A stretch of DNA of 64,000 bases from Hevea brasiliensis (Eukaryota; Streptophyta; Magnoliopsida; Malpighiales; Euphorbiaceae). This document shows, piece by piece, positions 1 through 11,428 of the stretch; the first letter of the stretch is position 1, and every line of letters begins with the position of its first letter. The notes below the pieces were generated by a model. The model saw only the letters and a list, made by a program, of their open reading frames with translations. It was not told where the DNA came from and ran no database searches. The DNA is taken from positions 3,558,885 through 3,622,884 of the forward strand of contig NC_079502.1 in assembly GCF_030052815.1 (NCBI RefSeq), read 5' to 3'. A program made the translations under genes and the position numbers.

Positions 1-1
1 G

Positions 2-2054
2 TTTGTGAAGGGATTCTCGATGTTGGCATCTCCATTGACCAAGCTACTTAGAAAGGACGTGAAATTTCAGTGGACGGACAAATGCCAGCAAAGTTTTGAT
101 GAATTGAAAAGATGTTTGACAGAGGCTCCAGTCCTGACTTTACCCACACCGGGTAAAGAATATACAGTTTACAGCGATGCTTCTCACAACGGGTTAGGTT
201 GTGTGTTGATGCAAGATCGAAATGTCATTGCCTATGCATCACGCCAGCTGAAACCGCATGAGAGGAATTATCCGACACATGATTTGGAGCTTGCAGCCAT
301 TGTATTTGCTCTTAAGATCTGGAGACATTATTTGTATGGGGAGAAGTGTTATATCTACACAGATCATAAGAGTTTGAAGTATTTGGGCACCCAGAAAGAG
401 TTGAATTTGAGACAGAGGAGGTGGTTAGAGTTGATAAAAGACTATGATTGTCTGATAGACTATCAGCCAGGGAAAGCTAATGTTGTGGCTGACGCCCTAA
501 GTCGCAAGACTATGGCAAGTCTACGGGTTACTCCTTTGTCTTTGGTACATGAGTTGAGGTTATTACATGCCAGTTTAGAGATTAATGATGATGGGCAGGC
601 AGCAGTTGCATGGCATGTACAACCAGTGTTGATTGATCAGATCAGAATGGCTGCTCAGAATGATGAAAGGTATCAGAAGCTGTTGGAAGAAGTCCGGCAG
701 GGCAAGAAACCAGAGTTCTCAATCAGAGATGATGGTTTACTGCTATACCAAGGCAGAATGTGTGTTCCTAATGATGTTGATTTGAGGCAGATCATTTTGA
801 AGGAAGCACATGAGTCTCCTTTTGCCATGCACCCTGGTGGTACAAAAATGTATAGAGGGCTAAAGGAGCATTACTGGTGGATGGGTATGAAGAGAGATGT
901 GGCAGAGTTTGTGTCCAAATGCCTAACTTGTCAGCAAGTAAAGGCAGAGCATCAAGTACCAACTGGGTTGTTACATCCACTACCAGTGCCAGAATGGAAA
1001 TGGGAGAGAATAACGATGGATTTTGTAATGGGACTTCCGAGGACACAGAAGAGTCATGATGCAGTATGGGTTATTGTCGCATCGACTAAGTTCGCTCATT
1101 TTCGCGATCCAAATGGACTACAGTTTGGACAGATTGGCCAGATTGTACATCGATGAGATTGTGAGACTGCATGGAGTGCCAGTATCCATTGTATCAGACA
1201 GAGATCCTAGGTTCACTTCTAGATTCTGGGGTAGTCTTCAGAGAGCCCTAGGAACTAGATTGAACTTCAGTACTGCATTCCACCCACAGACAGATGGCCA
1301 GTCTGAGAGGATAATTCAGATCTTGGAGGACATGCTACGAGCTTGTGTGATTGAGTTTGAGGGTAGTTGGGATACACACTTGCCTTTGATTGAGTTTGCT
1401 TACAACAATAGCTACCAATCAAGCATTGGGATGCCTCCATATGAAGCTTTGTATGGCAGGAAATGTAGAACCTCGTTGTGTTGGGATGACGTGGGTGAAA
1501 GAAAAATGATTGGACCCGAAATTGTTCAACAGATTGAAGAGAAAATCAGGGTAATCAGAGACCGACTTAAAACTGCATCAGATCGTCAAAAGTCCTATGT
1601 TGATTTGAAAAGAAGGGATATTGAGTATGCAGTGGGTGAGAAAGTTTTCCTCAAGGTTTCTCCTTGGAAGAGGATTATGAGATTCGGCAAAAAGGGGAAA
1701 CTAAGTCCTCGTTTTATCGGGCCATATGAGGTTCTGGAAAGAGTGGGTCCTTTGGCATATCGGTTGGCACTACCTCCAGAGATGGAGAAGATACATAATG
1801 TCTTCCATGTGTCTATGTTGAGGAGGTACCGATCAGACCCATCTCATGTACTACCAGTAGAAGAAATAGAAGTGAATCCAGACCTCACATATGAAGAAGA
1901 ACCCATAAAGATTCTGGCTTATAAGGTGAAGCAGCTACGGAATAAGCAAATACCATTGGTAAAAGTGCCGTGGAACCATCATTCGGGCCAAGAGGCTACT
2001 TGGGAACGAGAGGAGTACATGAGGAGACAACACCCACAGCTGTTCAGAGATTGA
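2..2054 (+). pseudogene. Chromovirus pol 3' part: RNase H, integrase, chromodomain-like tail (frameshifted)
   Basis: The frame is open from the left edge to 1156 and continues in another frame to a TGA at 2052-2054, so one or more indels lie near 1070-1130. RNase H occupies about the first 165 codons (YSDAS, TDHKSL and the [10 protein letters not shown] end). An HHCC zinc-binding region follows (CLTC at about 920). The integrase acidic residues are visible as [16 protein letters not shown] and GQSERI. The tail has the VFHVSMLRRY motif and ends in an EATWERE segment typical of plant chromoviruses, whose tail is thought to steer integration to heterochromatin. With the frame broken between the first and second catalytic Asp, no intact integrase can be made from this copy. 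Confidence 0.85.
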
Positions 2055-2088
2055 TACCAGGTAAAAATTTCGAGACGAAATTTATTTT

Positions 2089-2102
2089 AGGGGGGGGAGA
2101 AT
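2089..2102 (+). promoter_or_regulatory. Polypurine tract next to 3' LTR
   Basis: A run of eight G followed by AGAAT lies directly before the LTR start TGTAACACC at 2103. Its position and composition fit the plus-strand primer of an LTR retrotransposon. Confidence 0.8.
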
Positions 2103-5100
2103 TGTAACACCCCCGTTGCATAGCCTGGTATATTTCACTGTTTCGGTGACCGGTGTTGGTCCGGACAATTAATGGGATTAGGGCCACACTTAAGACAACT
2201 TGAGAAGCCATAAACACAAATAATTAGTAATGTTTAATTAGTTAACTATAAATAAGAAAAACAGAACATAAGAGGTTAAACGAGCCGAGAGTTACAGCGA
2301 TGAGTGACCTCTCCTGAACGATCATGAAGTCGTTTTAAACTCAAATTTCGAACCGTAAAAAAGTGACGCTGCGGTCCTTAGGACCCTTATGAACACAGTG
2401 GAAAAGAGAAAATCACGAAAAAGAACTGTTAAGTCAGTCAAATAATTAGGTCAGGGAGCCGGAAGAAATATTGGATTATTTGCAAACCGGGATGAACCGG
2501 CGAAGGGCAATTTGGTCAATTGACCCCGAGAGCTGACTCCTGGCCTAACTGTCCAATAAAATCGGAGAAAAGAAACTTTCGGAATCAGGAATTAAATTAA
2601 AGAACTAATAGAAAAAAATAAATAGAAAAAAAAAGAAAAAGATGGAAAAGTCAAAGTTGATGACATCATGAATGATGTCATAAACAAATTAATTAAGTGA
2701 ATTATTAAATTGGAATTTATGGTCTTCCAAAGCAAAATAAATAAAAGGAAATAAAAGAAAAAAAATTAGAAAAAATTCTTCATCTTCTCCCTTCATTGTG
2801 CCGCCCCACTTTCCTCCATAAGTCCTCCATGAGAGCTTTTTCTTTAAGCTTACACTAAGTTTAATTTTTCCTTACCCAACCTTAATAACTCCCTTAAATA
2901 CCTCACTAGAACTTGTGATCTCAACTTGAGAAGAGGATTTCAAGAAGAAAGAGGAGTTAAAGATAGTGATTTGAAGCTTTAAGTGAGGTTAGCATATCAA
3001 ACTCCTTATTTTTCCATTTACATGCATAACTAGTGGTTGAAATGAGCTTAGAACTTGATTTAAATGAAATAAAAATGGGGGAAGAACCAAACTGAATTTT
3101 TGGGCAGCTTGAGAGGAATATGATTTGCATGAATATGATACATTTGAATGAGTTTAGAAACCTTCCTTAGTTGAATGATTAGTATTAATACCATTAAGTG
3201 TGATTAATTGCAACAAAGTAGTGAAATTGATGAGTTGGGGTTTTGAATGCTAGGGTGGTGAACCAAATTTTGGAAAAATGTATAAATGGCATGTTGGACC
3301 TATTGTGAAGTGAAATAATGGTCAATTATGACCAAATAACTTGTGTGGGAATGATAGGAAACTAAGTTAAATTCGGAGGTAAATGGTCATGCTGCTGGCA
3401 GCATGACCAAACCCACTTTGAAGGACCAAAACTCAAATTTTACAAGTCCAATTGATATGCCAGAAATTGGGGATGAAAATAGACATAAAATAGCACAATT
3501 TTCATTAAGGAACCATGGCCAAAAACTGACTAAAACTTGGTGAAACAATTGACCAAAGTGAAATGAGAGCAGGCTGCCACTGCACCAAACTGACCAAATG
3601 AACAGTAACTGTTCATTTGGTCATAACTCGAGTTAGACAGGTCAAATTGACCTGAAATTTGGCCAGAGGTTAGAAGAGATATAGATCTAAAACTTTCATG
3701 AAGAACATCACCCCAAATTATGCCATTAACCCATTCAAATTATTGAACAAATTTGAGTTACCAAACCTGCAACTCTGCAGATTTTCATGTGAGCAGTAAT
3801 GTTTGGATGGCTATAACTCTCTCTAGGAAACTCGGATTTAGGCGATTCTTGAACCGATGGAAACCTAAGACATAGTAGAACATTTCATATGAAGAAAGTT
3901 AGACCAAATTATGAACTTAACTTGATCAAATTACTGACCAAAGTTGGATCAAAATCTGCGTAACCCAAGATACGGTATGAGCGATTGCGTGAACAGTAAA
4001 CTTATTTTGACCATAACTTGAGCTACAAAACTCTGATTGAGGTGATCCAAAAATGAGAATACACTTAAGACAATAAGGAACATTTTATATGAAGGAAGTT
4101 TTGTCAAATTCCAACAGTAGATCGACCAATGGAACAGTGCAATTTTGAAGCACTAAAACCGAAAATTGGCAATTTTGCCAAAATGACCTAAGCTTTGAAA
4201 AAGTGACCAAAACCAACAAGTTTAATGACCAAAATGTGGTATGTGGGTGAAGTTGGAGTTCCCATACCTATTAATCCCTAAAAAGTCAATAATTTGACTT
4301 GAATAGTGTAGTGAATAGTAACCCAAAACATAAAAACTTTGAGAACGTCGAATTTAACGCAATAGAGCTAGTTAAAGTGAAGTTAAATTTATTTTTGGAC
4401 TTATGTTAAGTTATGGTACTGAAACACTATGAAATTTTGTGTTTCAGCTGAAAAAGACTTGGAAGCTCGGAGAGACTGAGTCAAGGCCTAGAGGCGACTC
4501 CAGTCAGGTTTGTGCACAATAAACCTTATTTAAGCATTTTACCCTTGAAAAATTGATTTAGCACGCATTATGAATTTATGAACTTTGGTGTTGCCACCTT
4601 GTGATCAAATTGTAACTTTGGAAATTGATTTGATTTTTGTATGCAATATTTGAATGAAATGTTTGAAATGGATTTTTGATTCACACTTAGCATGACAGTT
4701 ACTTATTATTCCTCCTCCATTTATGGGGTTGAGATCGTTTATTTTCCTCCCTCTCTGGCTTGCCAGTTGAGGTTGTAGATCGGATGAGTACTCATTAGCT
4801 AGCTAGCCACCTCCCTCATTGGTTTCGATTAATGGGGTTGAGATTGCTTTGTCGTGGTGTACAACGCGGCATTGATCGAAAATTTTGTGTCATGGCTTAA
4901 GTTGTGTATGACTTTGGCAACACTGTGTTTATGAAATTGTTTGACTAAACTGTGTTTAATAGATTATTTGACAAAATGGTGTTATTATAAATTTTGATCA
5001 TTATTGAAATGTGATTGAGAAACATTTGAATTGTGTTTGGCAATGAATGATTTATTTATTGCATTTTAAATTTTTATTGTGTACCACTGAGTATTTTTAT

Positions 5101-5777
5101 ACTCAGCGATGGCTTATTTTGCTGTCGCAGATAAGAGCAAGGAAAAAGCAGCAGAGTGAGCTGCTACTGAGTTGAAGATCACATCAAGCTTTTGTACGGG
5201 TATTATTTTATACCCTTGTAGATAATTTTGATGTAAATATGGAAATGTTATATGTATCAATGTAGTTGAGCAGTTGTAAATAAATTGTAATAATATTATT
5301 TTGGGTTGCTTCTGTAAATTTAATATTTGTAAATATGAATTTTCTGCTTTATGCCTTGTTAATGAAGTATTAAAAATTTTGTGATGACCAAATTTGATTA
5401 AATTGTGGAAATTGCTTTGAAGTGATTTGAATTGGGTTGATTTGAGTTTTATTGGAGATTAGGAGTTGTGGAAAACTTTTGGAAGTGCTTTTTACAGGTC
5501 TTTGAAGAACTGGTTTCTCAAAATACAGAGGGAACTCTGTCAAAATTTTTATAAAATTTGCGGCAAAATTTAAAATGGACAAAATTTTTTACTAGTATTT
5601 AAACTTGAATAAATGGTTTTTAATTCCCACTAAAATGCTCACCACTTCCAAAATGTAAGAAAATTGTTTTAAAATCCCTTGTAGAGTACTTAATGAGTTA
5701 TCGGTAGGTGAAGTTCGGTAGTTCATTAAGTATTTTACGGGATCATGTTATGCCTTACGGAAGGGTAAGGTGTGACA
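2103..5777 (+). repeat. 3' LTR of Tekay-type element, about 3.7 kb
   Basis: It begins TGTAACACCCCC and ends GGTAAGGTGTGACA. Two other copies of this LTR family in the window (42547-47487 without its insert, and 52984-56474) share both ends and internal blocks such as the CACTGAGTA-TTTATACTCAGCGATGG region near 5085-5110. I see no reading frame of interest inside. The LTR is long even for plant gypsy elements. Confidence 0.85.
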
Positions 5778-5926
5778 TCCGCTCACCATCATGAGAGTCA
5801 TAGTCACCCTATATCAGCTGCACATCTATCTAATACTTGTGGCTGGCTTTCTGATCAAACACATCTTTTGATTCAACCACAAGACTAGGTTTTGACATAG
5901 GCCCTTACTGGGTAAGATGTAGTACT

Positions 5927-6030
5927 AATCTTTAGAGATCGCCCAAATGATGTAATTTGATCTTTAAAGATTCCCTTAATGATGTAATCCGATCTCTTGA
6001 GATCACCCAAATGATGTAATCCGACCTTTT
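5927..6030 (+). repeat. 32-bp palindromic tandem repeat in cassette leader, copy C
   Basis: About three units of 32 bp, each an AT-rich GATCT...AGATC inverted repeat followed by CCCAAATGATGTAAT or a near variant. The same array is present in copy B (30785-30885) and, reversed, in copy A (27256-27352). It lies about 290 bp upstream of the TATA box. Confidence 0.75.
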
Positions 6031-6314
6031 GGAAATGAAATGAAATTTTATTTGAAGGTTATTATTTAATTATTGCATTAGTTATTTTTCTGATCTCTGA
6101 TGTGCATATCCGATCTGATCTCTAACTAAATTGTCATTAGCCAATTTGTGGCTTTGAAAGTTTGCCCAATTCGATAACCCTAGCTAACCGATCTCATTTA
6201 TTCGATTTTATTATTGTATTTCTGGAACCTTCCCATGACGTGTCAGGAAAGCGAGCAGATTCCGCTAACCGATGCGCCGCTTGGGACTTTGTGAGCATTA
6301 AATGCTCAGACGGG

Positions 6315-6322
6315 TATAAATA
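6315..6322 (+). promoter_or_regulatory. TATA box of cassette gene, copy C
   Basis: TATAAATA is preceded 14 bp upstream by AATGCTCA and lies 163 bp before the ATG at 6478. The same motif pair is found at almost identical spacing in copies A and B, which supports a real core promoter. Confidence 0.65.
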
Positions 6323-6477
6323 GGGGGAGGGTCAATCAATTGCTCCCTTATGTCATTTTCAGAACTTTGCTAGCAATCTCAGCATTCTCTCATTTCTTCA
6401 AGTTTTTCCAGCACCGATCACATTCCAGTAAGGATTTTGATTCTTTTCTTAGTTAAACTTCTTTTGTTTTCTTGAAA

Positions 6478-7364
6478 ATGAGCGGCGCCGAGGGTCAGAG
6501 GGCTGCGAGCCCGCCTTCCGTCCATGTTTTGTGGACCTCGGAAGAGGGCGATGTAATTAGATCAGGTGGTCGAACCAGCACGACCCTCGTTTCAGTTACT
6601 GGTCCGGCTGCCAGACCGAGGCAAAGAGCATCTTCCAGAAGAGAAAACCTGCCAGTGAATGAGTTGCCTTCAGTCCTAAGAGAAATCGATCTTCAATCTA
6701 TAAGTCAGGAGTATAATATGTGGATCGACTCCTTTGAACTGATCAAATGCCACGGCGATCATCAGGCCGATCACTTCTTTGATGAGAGCGATCTCATCAT
6801 GGTGTATGAATAGTAGCTAAAGACCGGGCTCCGTTTTCCCTTGGACGAATTTTACAAGGCCGTCCTAAAGTTCCACCATGTCTCAGTAGCTCAAGTGCAT
6901 CCGAACTCCTAGTGGACTCTAATAGCTTTCCAGGGCCTCTGTCGAGCGAAGGGACTGGAACCCATGGCTAAAGTCTTTGCCGAGCTACATAGGCTTGCCC
7001 GAAGGAAGGATGATGAGTTCTGGTTCTTTCAGGCTAAGCCTAACTGCTCCCTTTTTACCAATCTCCCTTCTTCATTGAATAATTGGAAGAACCGGTTCTT
7101 TATTTTGAGGAGCAAGATTTGGAACGCCTTTAAGGGTATCCCACAGAGTTGGCAACACCTGGTCACTCCGATCCCGAAGAAGATCGCCTTAAATAAGGAT
7201 GAAGACACCATGGTGAAAGAGTTAAAGTCTCAAGCATCCACCTAAAAATTCTCTTGCTTAGACGTGATGATGGCCGAACTGAAGTATTGGATGATGCGGC
7301 TTCACTGACGAATAATACGAGCTTCAGCTCTCTGACCTCGGCCCTGGTACTACCCATATCTCTG
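6478..7364 (+). pseudogene. Cassette gene exon 1, copy C: transposase-like domain, disrupted
   Basis: The ATG begins MSGAEGQRAASPPS. A linker is followed by a conserved region (LPSVLREIDLQSISQEYN, CHGDHQADHFFDESD, then the FHHV...NSW and FFQAKPNC blocks) that resembles the plant 'putative gypsy-type transposon' domain family (Transposase_28, PF04195). That assignment is from memory of the family and was not searched. In-frame stops lie at 6811-6813 (TAG) and later, for example TAG where copy B has the Trp of NSW, so this copy is dead. The exon ends at a GT donor at 7365 matching copy B. Exon 2 continues in frame after splicing. Confidence 0.65.
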
Positions 7365-7409
7365 GTATCTGAATCTTAGCGAACTCACTGACTTCTTCTT
7401 TGTGCAGGT

Positions 7410-8372
7410 ATGGCGAGTGGCGATGCTTCCAAGGAGAGCCACAAGCGAAAGAGGGAGGTCTCCAAAAAAGTATGGGCGATGAAGGGGGCCACCATTGCTA
7501 ATGCTCAAACCCCTCATCGTGAATTAGTAGAGGTACCGAGCTCTCCTCCCTGATCTCAGGAGCAACCAATCTCTAAGGTAGAGGTCGTTGCTCCTGCTCC
7601 TCAGCAAATCGAGCTTCCGCCGCCCCCGCCTCCTCTGATCTCTTCCAATGTGGAAGGGAAATCTTCGGGTCCTACGGTTAGGACACTTTCCTGGGGTGCT
7701 CAACTTCTGATCCAATCGCTAGAAAGGAACCGCTCTACAAGGGGGAATCTCAACCTGGTCAAAGTCATGGGAGCTTCCATCTGCTTCCAAGAAGATCAGA
7801 ACCGGTTGGCAGAGGAGAGCATGGATGATATCTTAGCTCAGACAATGAGCTTAGGCATAGAGGCCATTGCAAACCAGCACGTACTCAGAGAGAAAGCCCA
7901 TACCTTAAAGAAGGAGATCCTTAAGGCGGTCCAAGAGGCCTCAGCTGCACAAGCTCAGCTCTCCTTTACTAACGACTACATCGCTAGAATGGAAGATCGG
8001 ATGAAGCATTATGAGGAGAGGATAACAGAGGTGGAGTGAGAACTTAAAGACTCCCTAGCTAGTCGGTTTACCGATCTCGCTCATTATGCTGAAGACCTTT
8101 GGGTGAAAGAGGAAGAGCTCCGAGCCAAGGATGAGGAACTCCAAGCTAAGGAAGAGGAGAGCACCACAAAGGATGCCGGGGCTTATATGAACACCCATAA
8201 TGACCTTTTGGCTGAGCTGAAGAAGTGGTATCCTGAAGAGGACTTCTCCTGGATGAATGAGCTCACGTCAAAGGTCGAAGATGAGAGGGACGAGGAGCCA
8301 GAGAGAAAGAGAGAGAATGAGAGAAATGATGTACCTAGAGAACAGGCTGGGGGAGACCCTCCAGCCGAATGA
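7410..8372 (+). pseudogene. Cassette gene exon 2, copy C: coiled-coil protein, disrupted
   Basis: Begins MASGDASKES just after a pyrimidine-rich acceptor ending TGTGCAG (7407). A basic start, a Pro-rich linker and a conserved middle block (TVRTLS.GAQLLIQSLE, ESMDDILAQTMSLG) are followed by a long Glu/Lys/Ala-rich coiled coil and an acidic tail ending PPAE. Premature stops occur at TGA near 7551 and TGA near 8037, where copy B has sense codons. Function unknown. In copy B the same frame is intact. Confidence 0.65.
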
Positions 8373-8937
8373 CTTGTAAATTTTATTTTGAAATGAATTG
8401 AAGTCCTTTTTCTGTTCAAATTCTTGATGAGATCGGAAAGCATGCAAATCGTATGAGTACTTAATTGTTTGAACGTATTGGACATCAAACCTGAAAGCCA
8501 ACATTAACCTAAGAATAAGAGATCGTAAAATATTGTAAGCTTGAGACCGGACTTAGCCATGACCAAACACCGAGTAAATCTTTAGAATATTGGAAAGACT
8601 TAATTTGAATTCTTAAGATCGGGATCGTCAGTAGACCGGACAGAAACCTTTAACTTTATTTTAAGAAATATCTGGGACATACAAGTGAGGAACCCGATTC
8701 TAGCATTAGCTAAATGACTTTCCACAATATTTGTAAAGAGAGATCGGAGGCGAGACTGGATGGTCCGGAGACCCGTCATTGATTCGAACCCCTCTGATAA
8801 GAGATCGAAAAACAATTAACTAAGTGTGGGATCGGTTTATTTCATGACCGAGCAATCGATGTGTTCAGAAAAGTCATTTGTGATCGAAGGACGTTGGCTA
8901 GGAGTCGATTTTAAAGTCCCTTGACTTCAGTTATCAG

Positions 8938-9041
8938 CCAAAATATGGTGTCAACAGCTACCCCTCTTTACATAATTTCTATTAAAGGGAATAAAATTTT
9001 CCCGTATAGGAATTATGTAAAGATTCATACCCATATTTTGG
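8938..9041. repeat. Nested hairpin between cassette C and minisatellite
   Basis: Three inverted-repeat arms are nested. The outer CCAAAATATGG (8938-8948) pairs perfectly with 9031-9041. The middle arm 8965-8981 pairs with 9007-9023, 16 of 17 bases. The inner GGGAA/TTCCC arms (8987-9003) close the loop. The cassette copies end at the outer left arm, where the next eight bases are TGTCRRCA in all three copies. Confidence 0.7.
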
Positions 9042-9051
9042 GCGGTTGGAG

Positions 9052-10499
9052 TATGGAAAATTAGAATGCCGAGAATCAAAATCAATCTTGGATCTAGGAA
9101 CCAAAGATTGAGGGTAAGAAATTAAAAGGCTGAAAATTAAAAATCAACTTGGATCAAGGAACCAGAGGTTATATCAAGAAATTAAAATATTGAAAATTAA
9201 AATCAACTTAGATCAAGGAACCAGAGGTTGATATCAAGAAATTAAAATGTTTAAAATTAAAATCAACTTGGATTAAGGAACCAGAGGTTGATGACAGGAA
9301 ATTAAAGTGCTAAAAATTAAAATCAACTTGAATCAAGGAATCAGAGGTTGATATCAAGAAATTAAAATGTTAAAAATTAAAATCAACTTGGATCAAGGAA
9401 CTAGAGATTGATATCAAGAAATTAAAGTGCTAGAAATTAAAATTAACTTAGATCAAGAAACCAGAGGTTGATGACAAGAAATTAAAATGTTTAAAATTAA
9501 AATCAACTTGGATCAAGGAACCAGAGGTTGATAGCAGGAAATTAAAATACTGAAAATTAAAATCAACTTAGATCAAGGAACCAAAGGTTAATAACAAGAA
9601 ATTAAAATCAACTTGAATCAAGGAACCAGAAGTTGATATTAAGAAATTAAAATGTTGAAAATTATAATCAACTTGGATCAAGGAACCAGAGGTTGATATC
9701 AAGAAATTAAAGTGCTAGAAATTAAAATCAACTTAGATGAAGGAACCAGAGGTTGATGACAGGAAATTAAAATGCTTAAAATTAAAATCAACTTGGATCA
9801 AGGAACCAGAGGTTGATAGCAGGAAATTAAAATGCTGAAAATTAAAATCAACTTAGATCAAGGAATCAGAGGTTGATAACAAGAAATTAAAATGCTAGAA
9901 GTTAAAATCACTTAAATCAAGGAACCAGAGGTTGATATCAAGATATTAAAATGTTGAAAATTAAAATCAACTTAGATCAAGGAACCAGAGGTTGATGACA
10001 AGAAATTAAAATGCTTAAAATTAAAATCAACTTGGATCAAGGAACCAGAGGTTGATAGGAGGAAATTAAAATGCTGAAAATTAAAATTAACTTAGATCAA
10101 GAAACTAGAGGTTGATAACAAGAAATTAAAATGCTAGAAATTAAAATCAACTTGAATCAAGGAACCAGAGGTTGATATCAAGAAATTAAAATGTTGAAAA
10201 TTAAAATCAACTTAGATCAAGGAACCAGAGATTAATGACAGGAAATTAAAATGCTTAAAATTAAAATCAACTTGGATCAAGGAACCAGAGGTTGATAGCA
10301 GGAAATTAAAATGCTGAAAATTAAAATCAACTTAGATCAAGAAACCAGAGGTTGATATCAAGAAATTAAAATGTTGAAAATTAAAATCAACTTGGATCAA
10401 GAAACCAGATGTTGATATCAAGAAATTAAAGTGCTAGAAATTAAAATCAACTTAGATCAAAGAACCAGAGGTTTATGACAGGAAATTAAAATGCTTAAA
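9052..10499. repeat. 60-bp minisatellite with 240-bp higher-order unit
   Basis: About 23 units of 60 bp, AT-rich, with conserved AAAATCAACTTGGATCAAGG and ACCAGAGGTTGAT blocks. One partial deletion is near 9590-9610. From about 9721 to 10320 the units cycle in a fixed order of four variants after GTTGAT (gaca, agca, aaca, atca), each paired with its own next block (ATGCTT, ATGCTG, ATGCTA, ATGTTG). It lies 3' of the pol gene of element D. Plant Tat/Ogre elements are known to carry tandem repeats in a variable 3' noncoding region, which would explain its place. Confidence 0.9.
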
Positions 10500-11428
10500 A
10501 ATAATGCTGACAAAGCAAGGCTAACCTGTCACAAGAAGTTCTTCCGCATCGAAGTGTACTTAACAAGATTCATAAGATAAATGATTAATGGAGGACGAGT
10601 CCCAAGACTTGACCTACACCTTTCTTTCTCTTACTCACTTCCAGGATGCCCTTTCTGTTCTCGACTCTTTTCTTATTTTGTGAAAAGCGCCCTTGCAGAT
10701 TCCCACTTTCTCATCTGCATATTTTAGTAGGAGCGCCCTTTTGGGTTTTCACCCCTAGTTTTTTTTTTTTTGGCTATCGATCATTTCCTGCAAATCTCAT
10801 AGCAAAGTACATGAAGTTATCGATATTCAAATCCTAATCTTATGATAAAGTTTTAACAGATTAATAACGCATAAATAAAGGTATAGAAGAAAGAAAACAT
10901 TAGAGTGTGGGTATATAAGAAAGATAAATTAGAGTGTAAGTATATAAGAAAGATAAATGAGAGAGTAAGTATATTAGAGTGTAAGTATATAAGAAAGATA
11001 AATTAGAGTGAAAGAATGACTTTATTATGGCTTGAGAAAAAAAGTACAGTTTCAAAGAAAAAGGGTACAAGAATGGATCTCACAAATTCCTAGTAGTTAA
11101 CTTTGAACTCCCTTAACTGCCATTATTTCAAGTAATCTTTTGACGAACGTTCGTGCCATGGTGACTTATTTCCTTTTCTGGTCTCGTATTCCCTTCCTCA
11201 TTTTTCCATTTTCTGGTTCTAAGGGCGCCATTTCGGGTTTTCGCTCCTAGATTTTTTTTATTTATTTTATTTTATTTTATTTTATTTTTTTGGCTCGCTT
11301 TTTCAGGATGCCTTTTCGGGTTTTCATCCTTCACTCATTTTACAGAAAAGTGCCCTTGCGGGTTTTTGCCCTCTTTCGCACATTTGCTAGAAGCGCCCTT
11401 TCGGGTTTTCACTCCTACTTTTTTTTTT
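10500..11428 (-). other. 3' noncoding region of element D
   Basis: No gene. It holds at least six copies of a short block that on the minus strand reads GAAAACCCG(A/C)AAGGGCGC or a close variant (near 10690, 10735, 11228, 11312, 11350, 11393), several next to T-runs, and a TTTTA pentanucleotide run at 11251-11291. Such blocks are common after the pol gene in Tat-type elements. A short diverged repeat of GTGTAAGTATATAAGAAAGA is present at 10905-11010. Confidence 0.7.

Larger units (their letters stand above)
1..5777 (+). mobile_element. Tekay/Del-type chromovirus, 3' part with 3' LTR
   Basis: The window opens inside the pol gene of a Ty3/gypsy element. In order there are RNase H, an integrase zinc-binding region, the integrase core, a chromodomain-like tail, a polypurine tract and a long LTR. 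The long LTR, its TGTAACACCC start and GTGTGACA end, and the chromodomain-like tail point to the Tekay (Del) lineage. The 5' LTR, gag, protease and RT lie left of the window, so the target duplication cannot be confirmed; the right flank begins TCCGC. The element sits inside cassette copy C: the homologous interval in copy B runs uninterrupted across the junction (5778 matches 30636). Confidence 0.85.
5778..8948 (+). mobile_element. Cassette copy C (two-exon transposase-like/coiled-coil gene), 5' end cut by Tekay insertion
   Basis: This block is closely similar to copy B (30636-33791) and more distantly to the reverse complement of copy A (24414-27817). It carries 32-bp palindromic repeats, a TATA box, exon 1, a short intron, exon 2 and a 3' tail ending CCAAAATATGG. 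It lies 3' of the pol gene of element D, on the opposite strand. It may therefore be the antisense extra ORF region that many Tat-lineage elements carry between pol and the 3' LTR. The alternative is a separate mobile unit. Both readings remain open. Confidence 0.6.

Noticed and set aside
9052..10499. CRISPR-like array
   Set aside because: Units are contiguous 60-mers without unique spacers; it is a tandem minisatellite in plant DNA.
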